Shown here piece by piece: positions 1-12,279 of a stretch of 64,000 nt of DNA. This stretch comes from Apostichopus japonicus (Eukaryota > Echinodermata > Holothuroidea > Aspidochirotida > Stichopodidae), in assembly GCF_037975245.1 (NCBI RefSeq), contig NC_092581.1:16741303-16805302 (forward strand). The letters are read 5' to 3'. Numbering within the stretch: position 1 is the first letter of the stretch; every line of letters starts with the position of its first letter. The notes under the pieces are model-generated. The model saw nothing but the letters and a program-made list of their open reading frames with translations. It did no database searches and was not told the origin of the DNA. The position numbers and the translations under genes are program-made.

Positions 1-2200
1 CTTTGTAAAGAAAAATCGAGAGAGAACGGAGAAACTTGAGGTGCTGTAGGTGCTAGAGTATTCAGATGCAAGAAGGGTTGACAGAAGGGGGACATGGCAC
101 ATCTCGAGCAGTCAGAAGGGATGGTTATAGCATCGGTCTATAATGTCAAGGCCAAACATGATACACTAAGGACAACCTTTACAAAGAATAGTCCAGATTT
201 TTTTTTTTTTACTTTTTCTTTTTCATACTCATCATAAATAACCAAATATGCAAATCTACACTTCATTAAAGCATACATGAATATGAAGAAGAGGTTACAT
301 GACAGTGGAAAAATAACCTCAACACCCGAAAGTTTTATACAGTAAGAACATGTTCGTTGTGCTGTCATGGATTCAATTGCTATCATATAGCCAACCTAGA
401 TCTATGGACTACACACATCTCCATAAACCACTGTATAGATGACTATTGGCCAAAACATTTAGGTTTTGATATAAGAATTCAAAACACCCCCAACCAAACA
501 AATTTTGTTCATCTAGATTCCTGACACTAATTAAAAAGTGTATTGTTTCCATCCACTCATTTATGATTATGATTATTCACAGATAATTAGAAGTAAATAA
601 CTTGAAATAATGTTGAGTGAGCCTCTCCATCATCTTATTGATTAATACTTACTGGCTTTTAGCTCCAGGTTTTCATGTCGTTAATTATACATTGATGGAC
701 TCTAATGCTCTGTTACATTTCACATTACTATGTAGTAATTGACACTACATTTATGTACAGGTAAATGGCCTAAAATATCATTTCAAAGGTTTTTTTTGTT
801 TTGGAAACAGGACCTAGCAGTAGAGGCTCTAGACATTTGGACAGTCTCCAGTGAATATGTGAGGTCACAGCAATGTTCGTACTGTTTTAAAGTTTGCTGG
901 GAGGGGGAGGGGGATGGGGGGATTGTGGTAAGTGTCAAATGCTTTGGTGAAGTGATGTTTTGCAGTTTTGGATTAATCTATGATTAATATGAAAATCCTC
1001 TAAACCATTTCAGTTCTTTTCATTTAGGTTCTCAACCTTTTTCCATCCACAGGTCCTTAGGGACAAAACAAAATGTTCATACATCACCCCCCCCCCCTTC
1101 CCCCAGACAGAGGGAGTATCACCAATGACCTCAGGCTCAAGTTTGTTTGGGCTTTCTTTGCCCTAAAACTGCACTCTAAGGCTGTGAAGCATATATAGAA
1201 ATCAGTAAAATATTGATGGACCCCTTTAGCTCTGACTACTTCAGTTTTATCTGTGGATCCCTAAGGATCCCTCTGCCCTCACAGACTCCCAATAATCCCT
1301 TAAATGGCTCATTTGGGGATGAAAATTTTTCTTAATATTTGATATTAAAATGCTGACACATTGTATCTGAAGGTTTCATGTTGCTTTTGCTCAGATTACT
1401 GGGTCGAGGTTGTTGTTGACGACACCAACATTTAACATTTTGTACCTCTCATCTGTTTACTTCAGAAATGATACCAAGATTCCTGCTAAAGTAGGCCAAG
1501 TGAATATGGAAAACATCACAATTTCACCAAAGATACTACATAGATAAAGGTCAGTAGTAGAGTTCAAACAATGGTATCCCATAAGGGGACTGCACACAGG
1601 GAGGTTATGATGGTAAAAGCTAAGACTTCTCCTTTTCACATCTACTGACAAATGAACACGTAAGGTAGTAGTAAACCCTCCCATGTATTAGACAAAGACG
1701 CTAAAAAACATTTGTGCGACTAATTCGTCTTGCAACGCAAATTCCATCTCCCTTGAAAATTTGTCGTTTTTCTCTGGAGGCAAGCAGAACAAGCAATGAT
1801 TAGGTGATGAGAAATACAATTATATAGATTAAAAACACCTACGTATGTAAAACAATATGGATAAAGGGAAACTGGGAAACTGGGACAATGAGAGTTGTGG
1901 AGAGGGCTTTTCTCCCAAATGATTCTAATGTCAAACTGATTAGATCAAAGGTCTTATCTATTGCCTATGTTACAATTGCAAGGTTAGAATTGTGTCCTAC
2001 ATGACAAACAAAGAACTAAAACATAAGAAAAACACAATTTTTTTTATTTATAATATTGAACAAAATACTGCATTGTCTGTCATTATTGCTTAATATTGGA
2101 GGACTTTTTGAAATTCAAAACGGTGTTGTTTCACACTGCATAGCAATTGGATTACACTATTGACAATAAAGGCCAACTATTTGATCAGGTTGTCGTCTAT
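1..2200. other. No gene recognised; AT-rich DNA with C/G homopolymer runs
   Basis: No open frame here resembles a known protein or shows codon structure; the longest are about 80 codons. Poly-T near 198-210, a G-rich run near 900-925 and a C run near 1085-1096 are the only low-complexity features. Confidence 0.6.
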
Positions 2201-2239
2201 CTTCCAAATCATGGATCTCACAAATTCCAAAACAGCTTT

Positions 2240-2500
2240 CAGTTAACTTTGAAACTCCCTCTCACCAGACATACTGTACATTTAAACATGTTTATATGAT
2301 AGGTTATCTCACCTTCCAAACTCTCTCTTAAGTTCCAAACTCCTGATAGCCCTCCTAAACCTCTTTCAACTATGAAACCCTCTATCACAAATTCCAAACC
2401 CCTTCTCACCTTCTAAACCCCACCTCACTTTCCAAACCCCTCTCTCGTCTTCAAAGCGTCTCTCAACCTGCCATCCCTCAAACTTTCCAAACCCCTCCTT
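2240..2500. repeat. Degenerate pyrimidine-rich tandem repeat
   Basis: The motif TTCCAAACCCCTCTC recurs about every 17-25 bases with many substitutions. It reads as a decayed minisatellite. Confidence 0.55.
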
Positions 2501-2744
2501 TATTCAGTTGCATATGCCTAAAAGAGATGCAGAATCGACACAAAAACATGTATGAGAGATGTGTGTGTGTGGGTGGGGGGGGGGGTGGGGGAGATGAAAT
2601 GCTTCAACCTGAAATAAAACATAATTGAGTTTTACAAATTGTATTCTTCCATGACTAGCTTGTCTTTCAAGTCTAGCGTATTTTAGGACAGTGAAACTGA
2701 AAATGCAGATTAGTTTATAGCAGCAGGGCAGGCAATTAAATCTA

Positions 2745-3240
2745 CTGCAATACATGTACAAAACATATACAATACATGTACCATACATATATAATACATG
2801 TATCATACATATACAATACATGTACCATACATATATAATACATTTACCATACATATACAATACATAATACATGTACCATACATATACATTACATGTACAA
2901 TACATATACTATACATGTAACATACATGTATTGATACATACAATACATGTACCATACATATACAATACATGTATCATACTTACAATACATATACCATAGA
3001 TACAATACATGTATCATATATTACATGTACCATACATATACAATACATGTACCATACATATACAATACATGTACCATACATATACAATACATGTACCATA
3101 CATATACAATACATGTACCATACATATACAATACAAGTACCATACATATACAATACATGTACAATACATGTACCATACACAATACATGTACCATATATAT
3201 ACAATACATTAACCATACATATAAAAAAATTCACCAAACA
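2745..3240. repeat. 22-bp AT-rich minisatellite (ACATGTAC/ATGTATAT units)
   Basis: About 22 copies of a 22-base unit containing CATACATATACAATACATG, purest in 3020-3180. ACATGT and GTAC are self-complementary, so both strands look alike and give overlapping repeat-derived open frames (MYHTYTIH and WYMYCICM types). These are not genes. Confidence 0.95.
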
Positions 3241-3244
3241 TAAT

Positions 3245-6200
3245 ACCTGTTCTTAATAGATTTCATCTATCACCTAGCTATCATCAATACCCTGAACCTA
3301 GAGGTAACTGTTGCAGGTAGCATTGGTTTCAAATCAATAATTTCTAAAGAGGTGAAGGCCAAACATCAGTTAAATGTGTGGATATATGGTGTTTTCCAGT
3401 ATTACTATGAACCAAATAGTATGTATGTAAACAGCATCAGTGAGCAAGACTAGTCTTTCCAACAATGACACACAGTTATCTCACTGAAGAAATAAATAAT
3501 TGCTATCTTATAAATTATGTCAGATTAACATCACTAGTTTGATGAAAATGAGAAAAATCTACACACAAAAGCAACTTTCTTTCCGACATATTTGTTTTAA
3601 GCATCTAGGTATGTACTTTCGTTTGTAAGATAATTTCAAAACATGGTAGGTACTGTTGATCACTATGGCCATATATATCTATTATATGTAGGAAAAGACC
3701 TTCCCTTTAGGCAGATGCTGTACAATCAGAGTAGAGGGCATACTTTACATTCAAAACAAGAGACTTCTAATAAGTTGCCAGTGACCTCCTGAGCAATCTC
3801 AACTTCACTGACCTAGCTATATTGCTCAGTTCTCGAGTCTCAACTTAAACTTGTCAATTGAGCTGAAGTTTGAAAGTGTCATGTTGTCACCGAGGTAAAT
3901 TAACATATTACTTTAAGATAAGGGCCTAAACTTCAAGCTTGAATCTTTCCTGTTTGCCAGCACTTGTGTCTAGGACTATATAGTTGGACTGGATTTTAGA
4001 TGAAAGATGATAAATAAAGTAGCAGTTGTATATTTAGATGATATCTGAGGATAAAGACTGCCTGAGACAGGTCTTAGCTGGCTGAAGGTTTCATGGAAGT
4101 GTCAGAGCAGTGTGACAACAGTCATATACTCACTCCGGCAGTTGATGATGAAGAACTTTGATCGAGAGAACAAAAACTAGTGAAGAAGAATCTTGTGGAA
4201 ATCAGGATACTAGCATGGCCTTCAATAGCTAGCAAGTACATGAATATGCATGAGATCAATGAGTACTCATTTGACATAGCTTGACAGCTGAAGGTATAGA
4301 AATTTGTGACAAAATGATATTTTATTCTGGACCACAGGTATTTAGGTACACAGAGTGAATTACATCCAGTTAAGGTATAATGACTGTATATATAGTATGT
4401 GTTGCACCAATTATCGGTATCCGCCGATATCGGTGATCTGGGCTAAGTAAACTTTGCGTCATTTACCAAATAGCTCACAACCAATATCGATTCTTCCAAA
4501 TAAACATGCCCTTCTGTCAGAGTTCATACTACTTTAGCCTAGACAACAAATCCCCCTCTCACAGAACCTACTAATACCGGTGGCACAAAACGTTCTAGCT
4601 GCTGAACAGATTACCACAAACTGCAAGGAATCACCTGATGCACTATTCATCATTTGCAAGTTACACTCCTGTTTATAGGTTTGGACTATGCTGTGAACTT
4701 TATTTGGCCTTTCCAACCCACAAAAAGTGTTTCCTCTGGAAGCAGCCACAGCACCGCCCCCCTATTTCCCCCTCTGCCTAAGGAAATACTGGCAAAAATA
4801 TGTTTTAACCACTTTTAATCACTTGTGTTCAGTATTTACGTAAATGGTTCATCTGCACTTTATATTTGTCTGAATGTTGCAAACAATCACTTGCTCGATT
4901 GTTTAATTTGTTTGGGTACTTTTTTACAAGTTGGATCAAATTCATAATCTCTGTTATGTACAGCATATATACATTTACATATTTTTATATTGAATGGACA
5001 AAATTGTGCAGACCAGTTGTTAACTACTACTCAGTGTAACTTTCATTTTTGGTAACTCTTTTTTTTGCTGGAAAAGAGGAAAAGATTGCCAGGAACTATT
5101 ATTGACTAGATAGTGCAGGGCTTTTATCCTCAGATAACAAAATGACTTTGTTCTGTTCCAGTTTGCTTATAAATTTTTTACGTCCTTTATTGATCATCAT
5201 AAAACATTCTCGTTGTATCTTGTCCGCGGTTCTAGCTGGGTTCAGATGAGGGAGAGATCTCAACCAGTGCTAACATGAAAGGTTCCATAAAATTCTTTAT
5301 ACCAATAAGCAGTTCAAGAACTTGATGACCATGCTGGACAAATTTTCCCAAAATTTCTTCAACTATTGAATAATTTCTGTGTGAATATGTGTCATTCATC
5401 TATTAACTTTCATTAATTAACCTTCCTGTGTAACTTTGTGTCAATCACCCTGCCGTACAATAGAGAACCAACTGGGGCAGTAATTTTTGTATCTACTCAG
5501 TGACCTTGAAACGGTGACAATCTATTCCAAATAAAGAGCAATCTTCAACCAACATGCACACTGTACTCCCTTCGTTGATTCCACCCTTTTACTTTTTTGA
5601 CCACATTTGAGGGCATTAATTACATGGATGATTGTATAGGCACAACATTTAAGTTTGATACACACAATTAAGTAACTGAATGTTATTATGAATTGAATGA
5701 ACAAAAGCAAGCTCAAAGCTTTAGTAGTTATTTGAATAATTTATGTCATATGTAAAGTGTATGCTAGAAGCTACAACAAGAATGGTCACACACATCAGAG
5801 ATGGCATCAAAATGTTTATATTTTTGTGATATTTGGTTATTTTGGATCCATGTTCATATATGATAGCTTTGTCTTCAGAAAATTCAAGTTGAGTATGTTT
5901 ATGAACTAATATGACATCCATAGTCTCATAGTCTCTGTTGTCGACACTTTAGCTAAGAATTTTTATTTTTAATCTGATTTTTCCTGCACGTTTGAGCCAT
6001 TCTCTGTAACGAATTTGAAATATCTAGAATTAACAGATTGGAACAAACAGGAACCATTTTTTTTGTCAAGTTTGAACTAAGTTGATTTAATTCATGACAG
6101 AATCAAGAAAAACTTGGCAATATAACCAGACTCTATAAGAATGTTCCAGAGGCAAGGACGAATTATCCAGAAATTCAGTTTGTGCAATTAATTATTAGCA

Positions 6201-6763
6201 AAATGCCAGCTAACTTTAAAGTATATTAACACCGCCTAATAGTACATATTACAGTCAACATACTAATAGCCAGCTTCCAGCATTTATTGAACACATTTAC
6301 TGGTATAATTAAGGAGTTTCTCATCATGCACGCGATATGGTACTAGACAATCTCATGATTTATTTTGCAGAGGTACAACAACTTCCACCAAGTAGTTTGC
6401 AAAATAACCAACCGGTGCTTGACTTAAACCTGGAAGTGACCGAGTAGGTTATTCACAGTGATCACGAAAAGAGGGAACAAATATCTCATGTGTTCACACA
6501 CCATTAGACCATAATAAGCAAGGACATATATTCAAAGACCAGAAAGTTTTTAAAGCTATACCATCCCAGAGAAATGAGCAAGAACAAAATTTTAACAAGC
6601 TATCCATACTTGTTCCATCAAGTACTACATAATTCTATTTGGTAACTAGTAGGTGAATACTTTGTCTGTTCCAAGTGCCAGTTTAGGTATTATACCAGGT
6701 GTAATTGGTGACAGAGGTGGGGGGTGGCTTGGGTAGAGATTAAAGGGAAGACTGTCATTTCTA
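3245..6763. other. No gene recognised; mostly unique AT-rich DNA
   Basis: All frames are short and unlike known proteins. At 4400-4500 there is a partly palindromic stretch (TATCGGTATCCGCCGATATC) preceded by TTGCACC, resembling a decayed end of a hAT-like short element. Nothing else is evident. Confidence 0.5.
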
Positions 6764-7130
6764 TTAAAGGGTGTGAAGACTCGCGCAAAAGAAACATCTA
6801 ATGCCGGTAATCTGACCTTGTTTCGAATGAGGTGTAACAGAAGTGTAAGACACCACCATCGATCCCAGAAAATACACACACAGCTTGCTACCGTCTGTAA
6901 TTTGACAATAGTGTACAGTCAGTACATACAGCTGCGGTCGATAACCACAGCACAGTGTACAAACGATACAGCGATGGACATCTCAGGTCCAGCTAAAGAT
7001 AACATGGTATCACGTTTCATTGCTGTCTGCATTTTGTGGCGACAAGAGAAAAACTTCACATGCAAGCAATGGAAAGTTAACTTTTTCAGAGCGCGGCAGG
7101 CAGTTTGGGACGAGTCTTCAATACCTGTAA
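6764..7130 (+). mobile_element. TTAA-flanked MITE, copy A
   Basis: This stretch is closely similar to 60684-61052 along its whole length and in the same orientation. The 5' end reads TTAAAGGGTGTGAAGACTCG; the 3' end CGAGTCTTCAATACCTGTAA is an imperfect inverted match. The 3' TTAA has decayed to GTAA. A 130-codon open frame overlapping it is a by-product. TTAA flanks are typical of piggyBac-type target sites, but the terminal bases are not classical piggyBac, so the superfamily is left open. Confidence 0.85.
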
Positions 7131-8210
7131 CTGGAGCATATGGTAACTTCTTTTTACCTCCTTAATTTTTAGCTCATTAATGTAGTATTCCACACAAGTG
7201 GATGACATGTTAATGCTAATTATACAAATAGAGGTACATACATATATCCTACCAAATGAAGTCAATAGTGTCTGCATCCTAAACATACAAGTGTCACATA
7301 TCTATTTTTCTAAAGGGTCATGCATTTTCTTTCACCATGAACTTATCTGTTGAGAGGGAAGTTATCAGAGGTAATGAACCAAAAATATCTGTTGCTTCCG
7401 TTGGGCAAAAATTTCTTCTCCCATTGCCCGCCCCTTGCATAACCAGAATTAGGTCGTTAGATGAAGTTTTGGACAGCGAAAAAAAACGTGACGCCATCCA
7501 TTTCCAACAATTTGATATTTGATGGAGGATGTCAGATATCTGACCTTGAAAATACAAAACTTACAGCTCTGCACTTTTTTCCCACAACTTTATGATATTA
7601 GTTTCTGCTATCTCCTTGCCAAATCAAATCCTCAAGGGATCATCCCCGCTGCTTGTTAATTGTTCAAGGTCATTCAAGCACTCTAGATGTAATATCGGAT
7701 ATGAGCTGTGACTTTCAAATATCTATACACCACTGGACTGGCGAGGAGGAACTCCTCAAGGTTAAAGGTGTAGGGTAAATGATAGGTTATTAACCTACTG
7801 TACCCTCTTGATATTAACAGCAAATCTAAGCTAACAACACAGCTGCTTTGACACTCTCTGTTATTTCACTTTCAGAAATGTGAGCGGTCAGGCTAGTTCA
7901 GTGATAAATATCAAGGTTTTCTACCGTACATAGGCAGGAGTGCATATGTCACTAGTTCAAAGTGTTTACATATATACATAGTAGACATTAATACACAATA
8001 ATGTTGACACACTAATTTACAACATGCATTTCATTGCATGAACAAGCAGTACTGTTATACATAGTAGTGCTATGCTTCCTATAGTTCAAAGATAACAAAC
8101 AATTGAGCCAATTGTCACATTTAGCAAGGTGGATCCTTGCAAATATGCAATTACCGCAATTACAATAAATTACACTCACCACTGTCAGTCGAAATTATAG
8201 ATTAAGAAAC
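7131..8210. other. No gene recognised; unique DNA
   Basis: Short frames only. A 14-base palindrome (GTCAGATATCTGAC) is near 7529-7542. No other structure seen. Confidence 0.5.
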
Positions 8211-8214
8211 AAGT

Positions 8215-8560
8215 CCATTGAACATTTCAAGTAAACTTGTCATATAGTAAGTGTTTCTCAATGCTTGAAGGTCTATGCTAGGGGTATGTGTCGATTTTCT
8301 CACTGCTAAAATAGGTCTTTGCTAGGGGTATATATGTGTTGAGTTTCTCCCTGCTAGAATACTGTAGGTCTATACTAGAGGGATATGTCTGTTTTATTCA
8401 AAGTTAGAATATGTCTATACTAGGGGAATATGATTGTTTACTCACTAGAATAGGTCTTTACTTATGGTATATGTCTGTTTTCTCACAAGAATAGGTCTAT
8501 AAGAGTGATAAAGTCTGTTTTCTCACTAGAATAGGCTTATTTTGTGGGTGGTGCGTGCAT
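8215..8560. repeat. Degenerate ~45-60 bp tandem repeat
   Basis: Units containing AATAGGTCTATACTAGGGG and ATATGTCTGTTTTCTCACT recur about seven times with indels. It is a decayed minisatellite. Confidence 0.75.
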
Positions 8561-8569
8561 TACCACCCT

Positions 8570-9970
8570 GGTAAGTCTTAGTAGACCATGGTTTACAAAA
8601 AGCTTTATTTTGTTTCAATTTAAAGAAAAGAAAATGATTTAAATCTGCAATTTTTTAAAGAAAATCAAGAGATTAAATTTATTATTTAGTATCTGTACAT
8701 TGGTTTAACAAAGCTTTCTTTGTGTCAGTTTGAATACAGAAAAGAACATTCTGCATAAACATTAATGAAATTAATTAAAGCTGCATATCATGCAACCAGC
8801 TATGTATGTCCCCCTTCCCCCTGCCATCATTGACCTGCAACTTACAAACTTTCATTTCTTGACAGTGACAGTCAGCATGTCAAGGAATGCCATAGATCAT
8901 GCAAACATTATGTTGCAGCAAGGAAAAGTATGATGAATTCTGCAGGAAAAACCTGCGGCTAATTATTCGTATGCTGAATAGGAAACAAGAGCAGACATTC
9001 CTTACCCTCCCTCCAGGAATGATATTCATCTTTTTCAGAATTCGAAATTAGAACATCAGAGAATGAGAGAGAATCAAAGAGTAATAAGAGAGAGAGAGGC
9101 TTTCATGAATGGCCATAGCACTTGGTAAAAAGGTGGGTGACTTCAGCCTACTTCCTGAGGATTTACTCTCAAGAAAAATTATCAAGGGAGGTTGTCAACT
9201 TTATGATAACTGATGTCAAAGCAGTAATTCAAAGACAGATTTTAGAGAACCAGAGCTGGGTCACATGTAGATGGGGTGACAAAAAAAAAAATGGGGAAAA
9301 AACAAGGGAATATGGACCAAAATACAATAAAGTACATTCGGCTTGTACTTATAAGACAAAGTTAACAATTTCATGCTACTTTAGTGATCATGCAGTACAC
9401 ACACGTAGTAGTAATATTTGTGTGTTTACCATATTAACAAGCAGTGACGCAGTATTTAAACCGTGGTGAAGACGCTAAAATGGTAGAGTTCACACTGCAT
9501 GTAGGTTGACCTACAACAGACTGGATCAAGCACTCTCAATATTTATTTAAATAGCAACAAAAGAAACAGATTTTTTCTCTTCTTTTGATATACTTTCAAA
9601 CCATCTGCATTTTTCTAAACTCTGCTGATCAAGCTTCGTTATCAAATTTAAAAAAAAAAAAAAAAAAAAATCAATAACATATTCTAATCTGTTGAATTTC
9701 CTTTAGGCATGAATGTCATTAATAATGTGGATCATACAACTCTCACTTTTTCCAATTTCCTTAATTTTAAAAATACCATAACTTATTCACTAATAAGGTC
9801 CATTATCTGGTTGAAAAAACAAAAAGCACTTAGTTACAAGTCACATGTTTTTTTTTGTCTTTGCAAGATTATATATAATGTATTCATATTGAATTATATA
9901 ACTGTTTGTGCCAACTTACAATGGCAACAGAAATAAAAACATTTTGTAAGGTCAGGTTACTGATTGTTTT
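8570..9970. other. No gene recognised; contains a poly-A run
   Basis: A 115-codon plus-strand frame at 9122-9469 has no recognisable domain and no supporting structure. A run of about 21 A lies at 9650-9670, possibly the tail of an old retroposon, but no body is recognisable next to it. Confidence 0.4.
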
Positions 9971-9977
9971 ATTTGTA

Positions 9978-10287
9978 GGTATAGGACAGGGTACATTTAC
10001 TATGTAAAGTGTGGTATACAGGACAGGTACATTGCTATGTAAAGTATGGTACGTAGGACAGGTACATTTGCTATGTAAAGTGTACGTAGGACAGGTACAT
10101 TTGCTATGTAAAGTGTTGTACGTAGGACAGGTACATTTGCTATGTAAAATGTATGTAGGACTGGTACACATGCTATGTAAAGTGTGGTATGTAGGACAGG
10201 TACATTTGCTATGTAAAATGTACGTAGGACAGGTACATTTGCTATGTAAAGTGTGGTATGTAGGACAGGTACATTTGCTATGTAAAA
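9978..10287. repeat. 30/36-bp minisatellite
   Basis: Eight to nine units share GGACAGGTACATTTGCTATG, with a spacer TAAAGTGTGGTATGTA or a 6-base-shorter form. Both unit lengths are multiples of three, which explains open frames on both strands (CKVWYVGQVHLL; HSKCTCPTYHTL). Confidence 0.95.
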
Positions 10288-10289
10288 TT

Positions 10290-11740
10290 TTCCAGACAAG
10301 GCCGGTTGGATAAGAAGTTGATCTTGAGGCCAAATTGAAGTTGAACTCAATCCAAGGGCTGCAAAAGTTTACAATTAAGGATGTACATACCTCCTCATGT
10401 AACAAAATGGAAATATTAATATTGCATGGGAAAATGAAAGATCAGAAAAATTCTTCATGTTCATCTGTTATAACATAACCTATACCCAAGGAACAATTAT
10501 GGTATATATGTAGGCCTTTTCCACTGTATTTCATGTAGAAAAAACACTCATAGAGTTACTGATATCTAGCACACCGAACGGTACTTGCTCGATGATTTCA
10601 CTAGAGTGTCATTGCCCCAACCAGCCAATAAACGAAAGAGATTTGATGCCAATTTATAGGTCTTCTCAAAATTACACCATAAGTTGTTCCATATGCCCTG
10701 CAGAGAGCCACGTTTCCATTCAAATCGTTTTCTTAACAAACATCGAGGCACAAACTGAAAAACAATATTACCAGGGAAGGAAATGAAAAAGGGATTTTTT
10801 AAAGAGGTGTTTATTTACCATTCTATTGTGGAACAGCTTTTTGGCCCCTAGTAAGACTCTATTTTCAAGGAGTCATTTACTTCTATAAACTAAGGTTAAC
10901 ATTATGAAGGTCAAAGCTCTTTTTTAGATCATTGCATTTTTATACAACATTCTTGTCCTAATAACTCAAAATATCAAAGTTGATGGAGTTATTTCAACTT
11001 TCAAGAACAGGATCCAGAGAGCTAACCTACAGAGGTTTCATCGAGATAAATTGAATGACACGCTCGGACATGAAACTTCCCAAACTTTCATCGGAGTGTT
11101 GTAATCTTATTTTGCTTGATTATCCTATTATGTACTCTCTATATCTGCTGCTATTTTTTGAAGGGGGGGTGGGGCAGGGGGTGTTGGAGGTAGAAAGTAG
11201 AGATGTTGTATTTAACAAAATATCTCAATGAAAGAGAATCCACAATTTCTCTGATTGAAATAAATCCTGGCAGTTCAAATTAATTCAATGAAACGTTGCA
11301 AGTTAATCCCTGAAAAGTACAGTTTCAATTAGTAAACACAGTGTCTATCACTCCTAAGGGAAATATTCCCTATTTCAGAGGGTAAAACCATTATTTCTTG
11401 CAATGGATCAATGTTGTTGACTAGCAATGCTTGTCAAAAGACAACCCAAAATGCCTCTGATGGATTGAAAATTCAGAGTGAAAAATTATAACAAACTATA
11501 AGAACTGGTAGTAAAGCTAGCTGCCTTCAATGCAAAGCAAACTATTCCCAAAACTCAAATCAGCAATTATTCCGCAGAGGCAGCCCCAACTAAAGGAAAC
11601 ATTATGGTTTGGGAAATGTTTGTTTACACTGAGATGGAAAAATTTAATTATGTTTGACATGAGATCTGGGAAAGACAAGATATCTTCTCTGCTACACATA
11701 TGTTAAGAATGAGGTGACCGTGTTGCTAGATACATTTCAG
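10290..11740. other. No gene recognised; unique AT-rich DNA
   Basis: Only short frames. A G-rich run (GGGGGGGTGGGGCAGGGGG) is near 11163-11181. Nothing else seen. Confidence 0.5.
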
Positions 11741-11759
11741 ATCAGTGCATAACAGAGAC

Positions 11760-12030
11760 ATTTAAAGGGTCGAGATAGGAGTAAAGATACAACATGGGGA
11801 GAGGGAGGAGGAATGAAAAGAGATGGGTGAGTGAAAGGTGAGGAAGCAAAATTTGAAGGACTAGGATGAGCAGAATGGGGAGTGGAAGGAGGAGGGGTTG
11901 GGGGGGGGGGGGAGAGGGAGGATGTTGGGTGGAACTAGGAGGAGCAGAAATATCGGAAGAGGAATTTGAAGTGGGAAGGACCAAGGGATGGAACAGGAGG
12001 GGAGACAAACACAGTGGGGGGGGGGGGGGG
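11760..12030. repeat. Purine-rich low-complexity tract with long G runs
   Basis: The plus strand is mostly G and A, with uninterrupted G runs near 11900-11911 and 12015-12030. The Pro/Leu-rich minus-strand frame over it is compositional. Confidence 0.85.
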
Positions 12031-12272
12031 TTAACACTACAAACTGTACCAAAAAAGGAAAATTTTAGTATACGAATGTAGTTTAAAAAAAGTGGATATG
12101 ATCGCACCATTTTGCATCCAAGCCCTATGAGAAAAATACAAATTTTCAAAAGGGGAATGGGTGCACCCCCTCCTCCAGGATGGCGATCCACCACTTTGTG
12201 CCTGAAAATGGGGACAGAAATTTGACTTTGCCCCCCCCCACACATCAAAAAACCTGGCTACGCCCCTGTACA
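12031..12272 (-). mobile_element. Interspersed-repeat fragment with a CAGGGGCGTAGCCAGG terminus
   Basis: Read on the minus strand, the segment starts TACAGGGGCGTAGCCAGG and runs to the G/C tract at 12030. This terminus resembles that of short interspersed elements I recall from many invertebrate genomes. The opposite terminus is not visible, so it is probably truncated or interrupted by the G tract. Boundaries are approximate. Confidence 0.5.
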
Positions 12273-12279
12273 TGTAGAT

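Noticed and set aside
2504-3256. Tyr/Cys/Met-rich repeat open frames on both strands
   Set aside because: Produced by the 22-bp ATGTAC-rich minisatellite.
6773-7165. 130-codon plus-strand open frame
   Set aside because: Lies almost wholly within the TTAA-MITE, and the second copy of the element does not preserve the frame.
9122-9469. 115-codon plus-strand frame as a gene
   Set aside because: No domain, no splice context and no codon bias; likely chance.
11742-12248. 168-codon Pro/Leu-rich minus-strand frame
   Set aside because: Encoded by a purine-rich low-complexity tract and a repeat fragment; pure composition effect.
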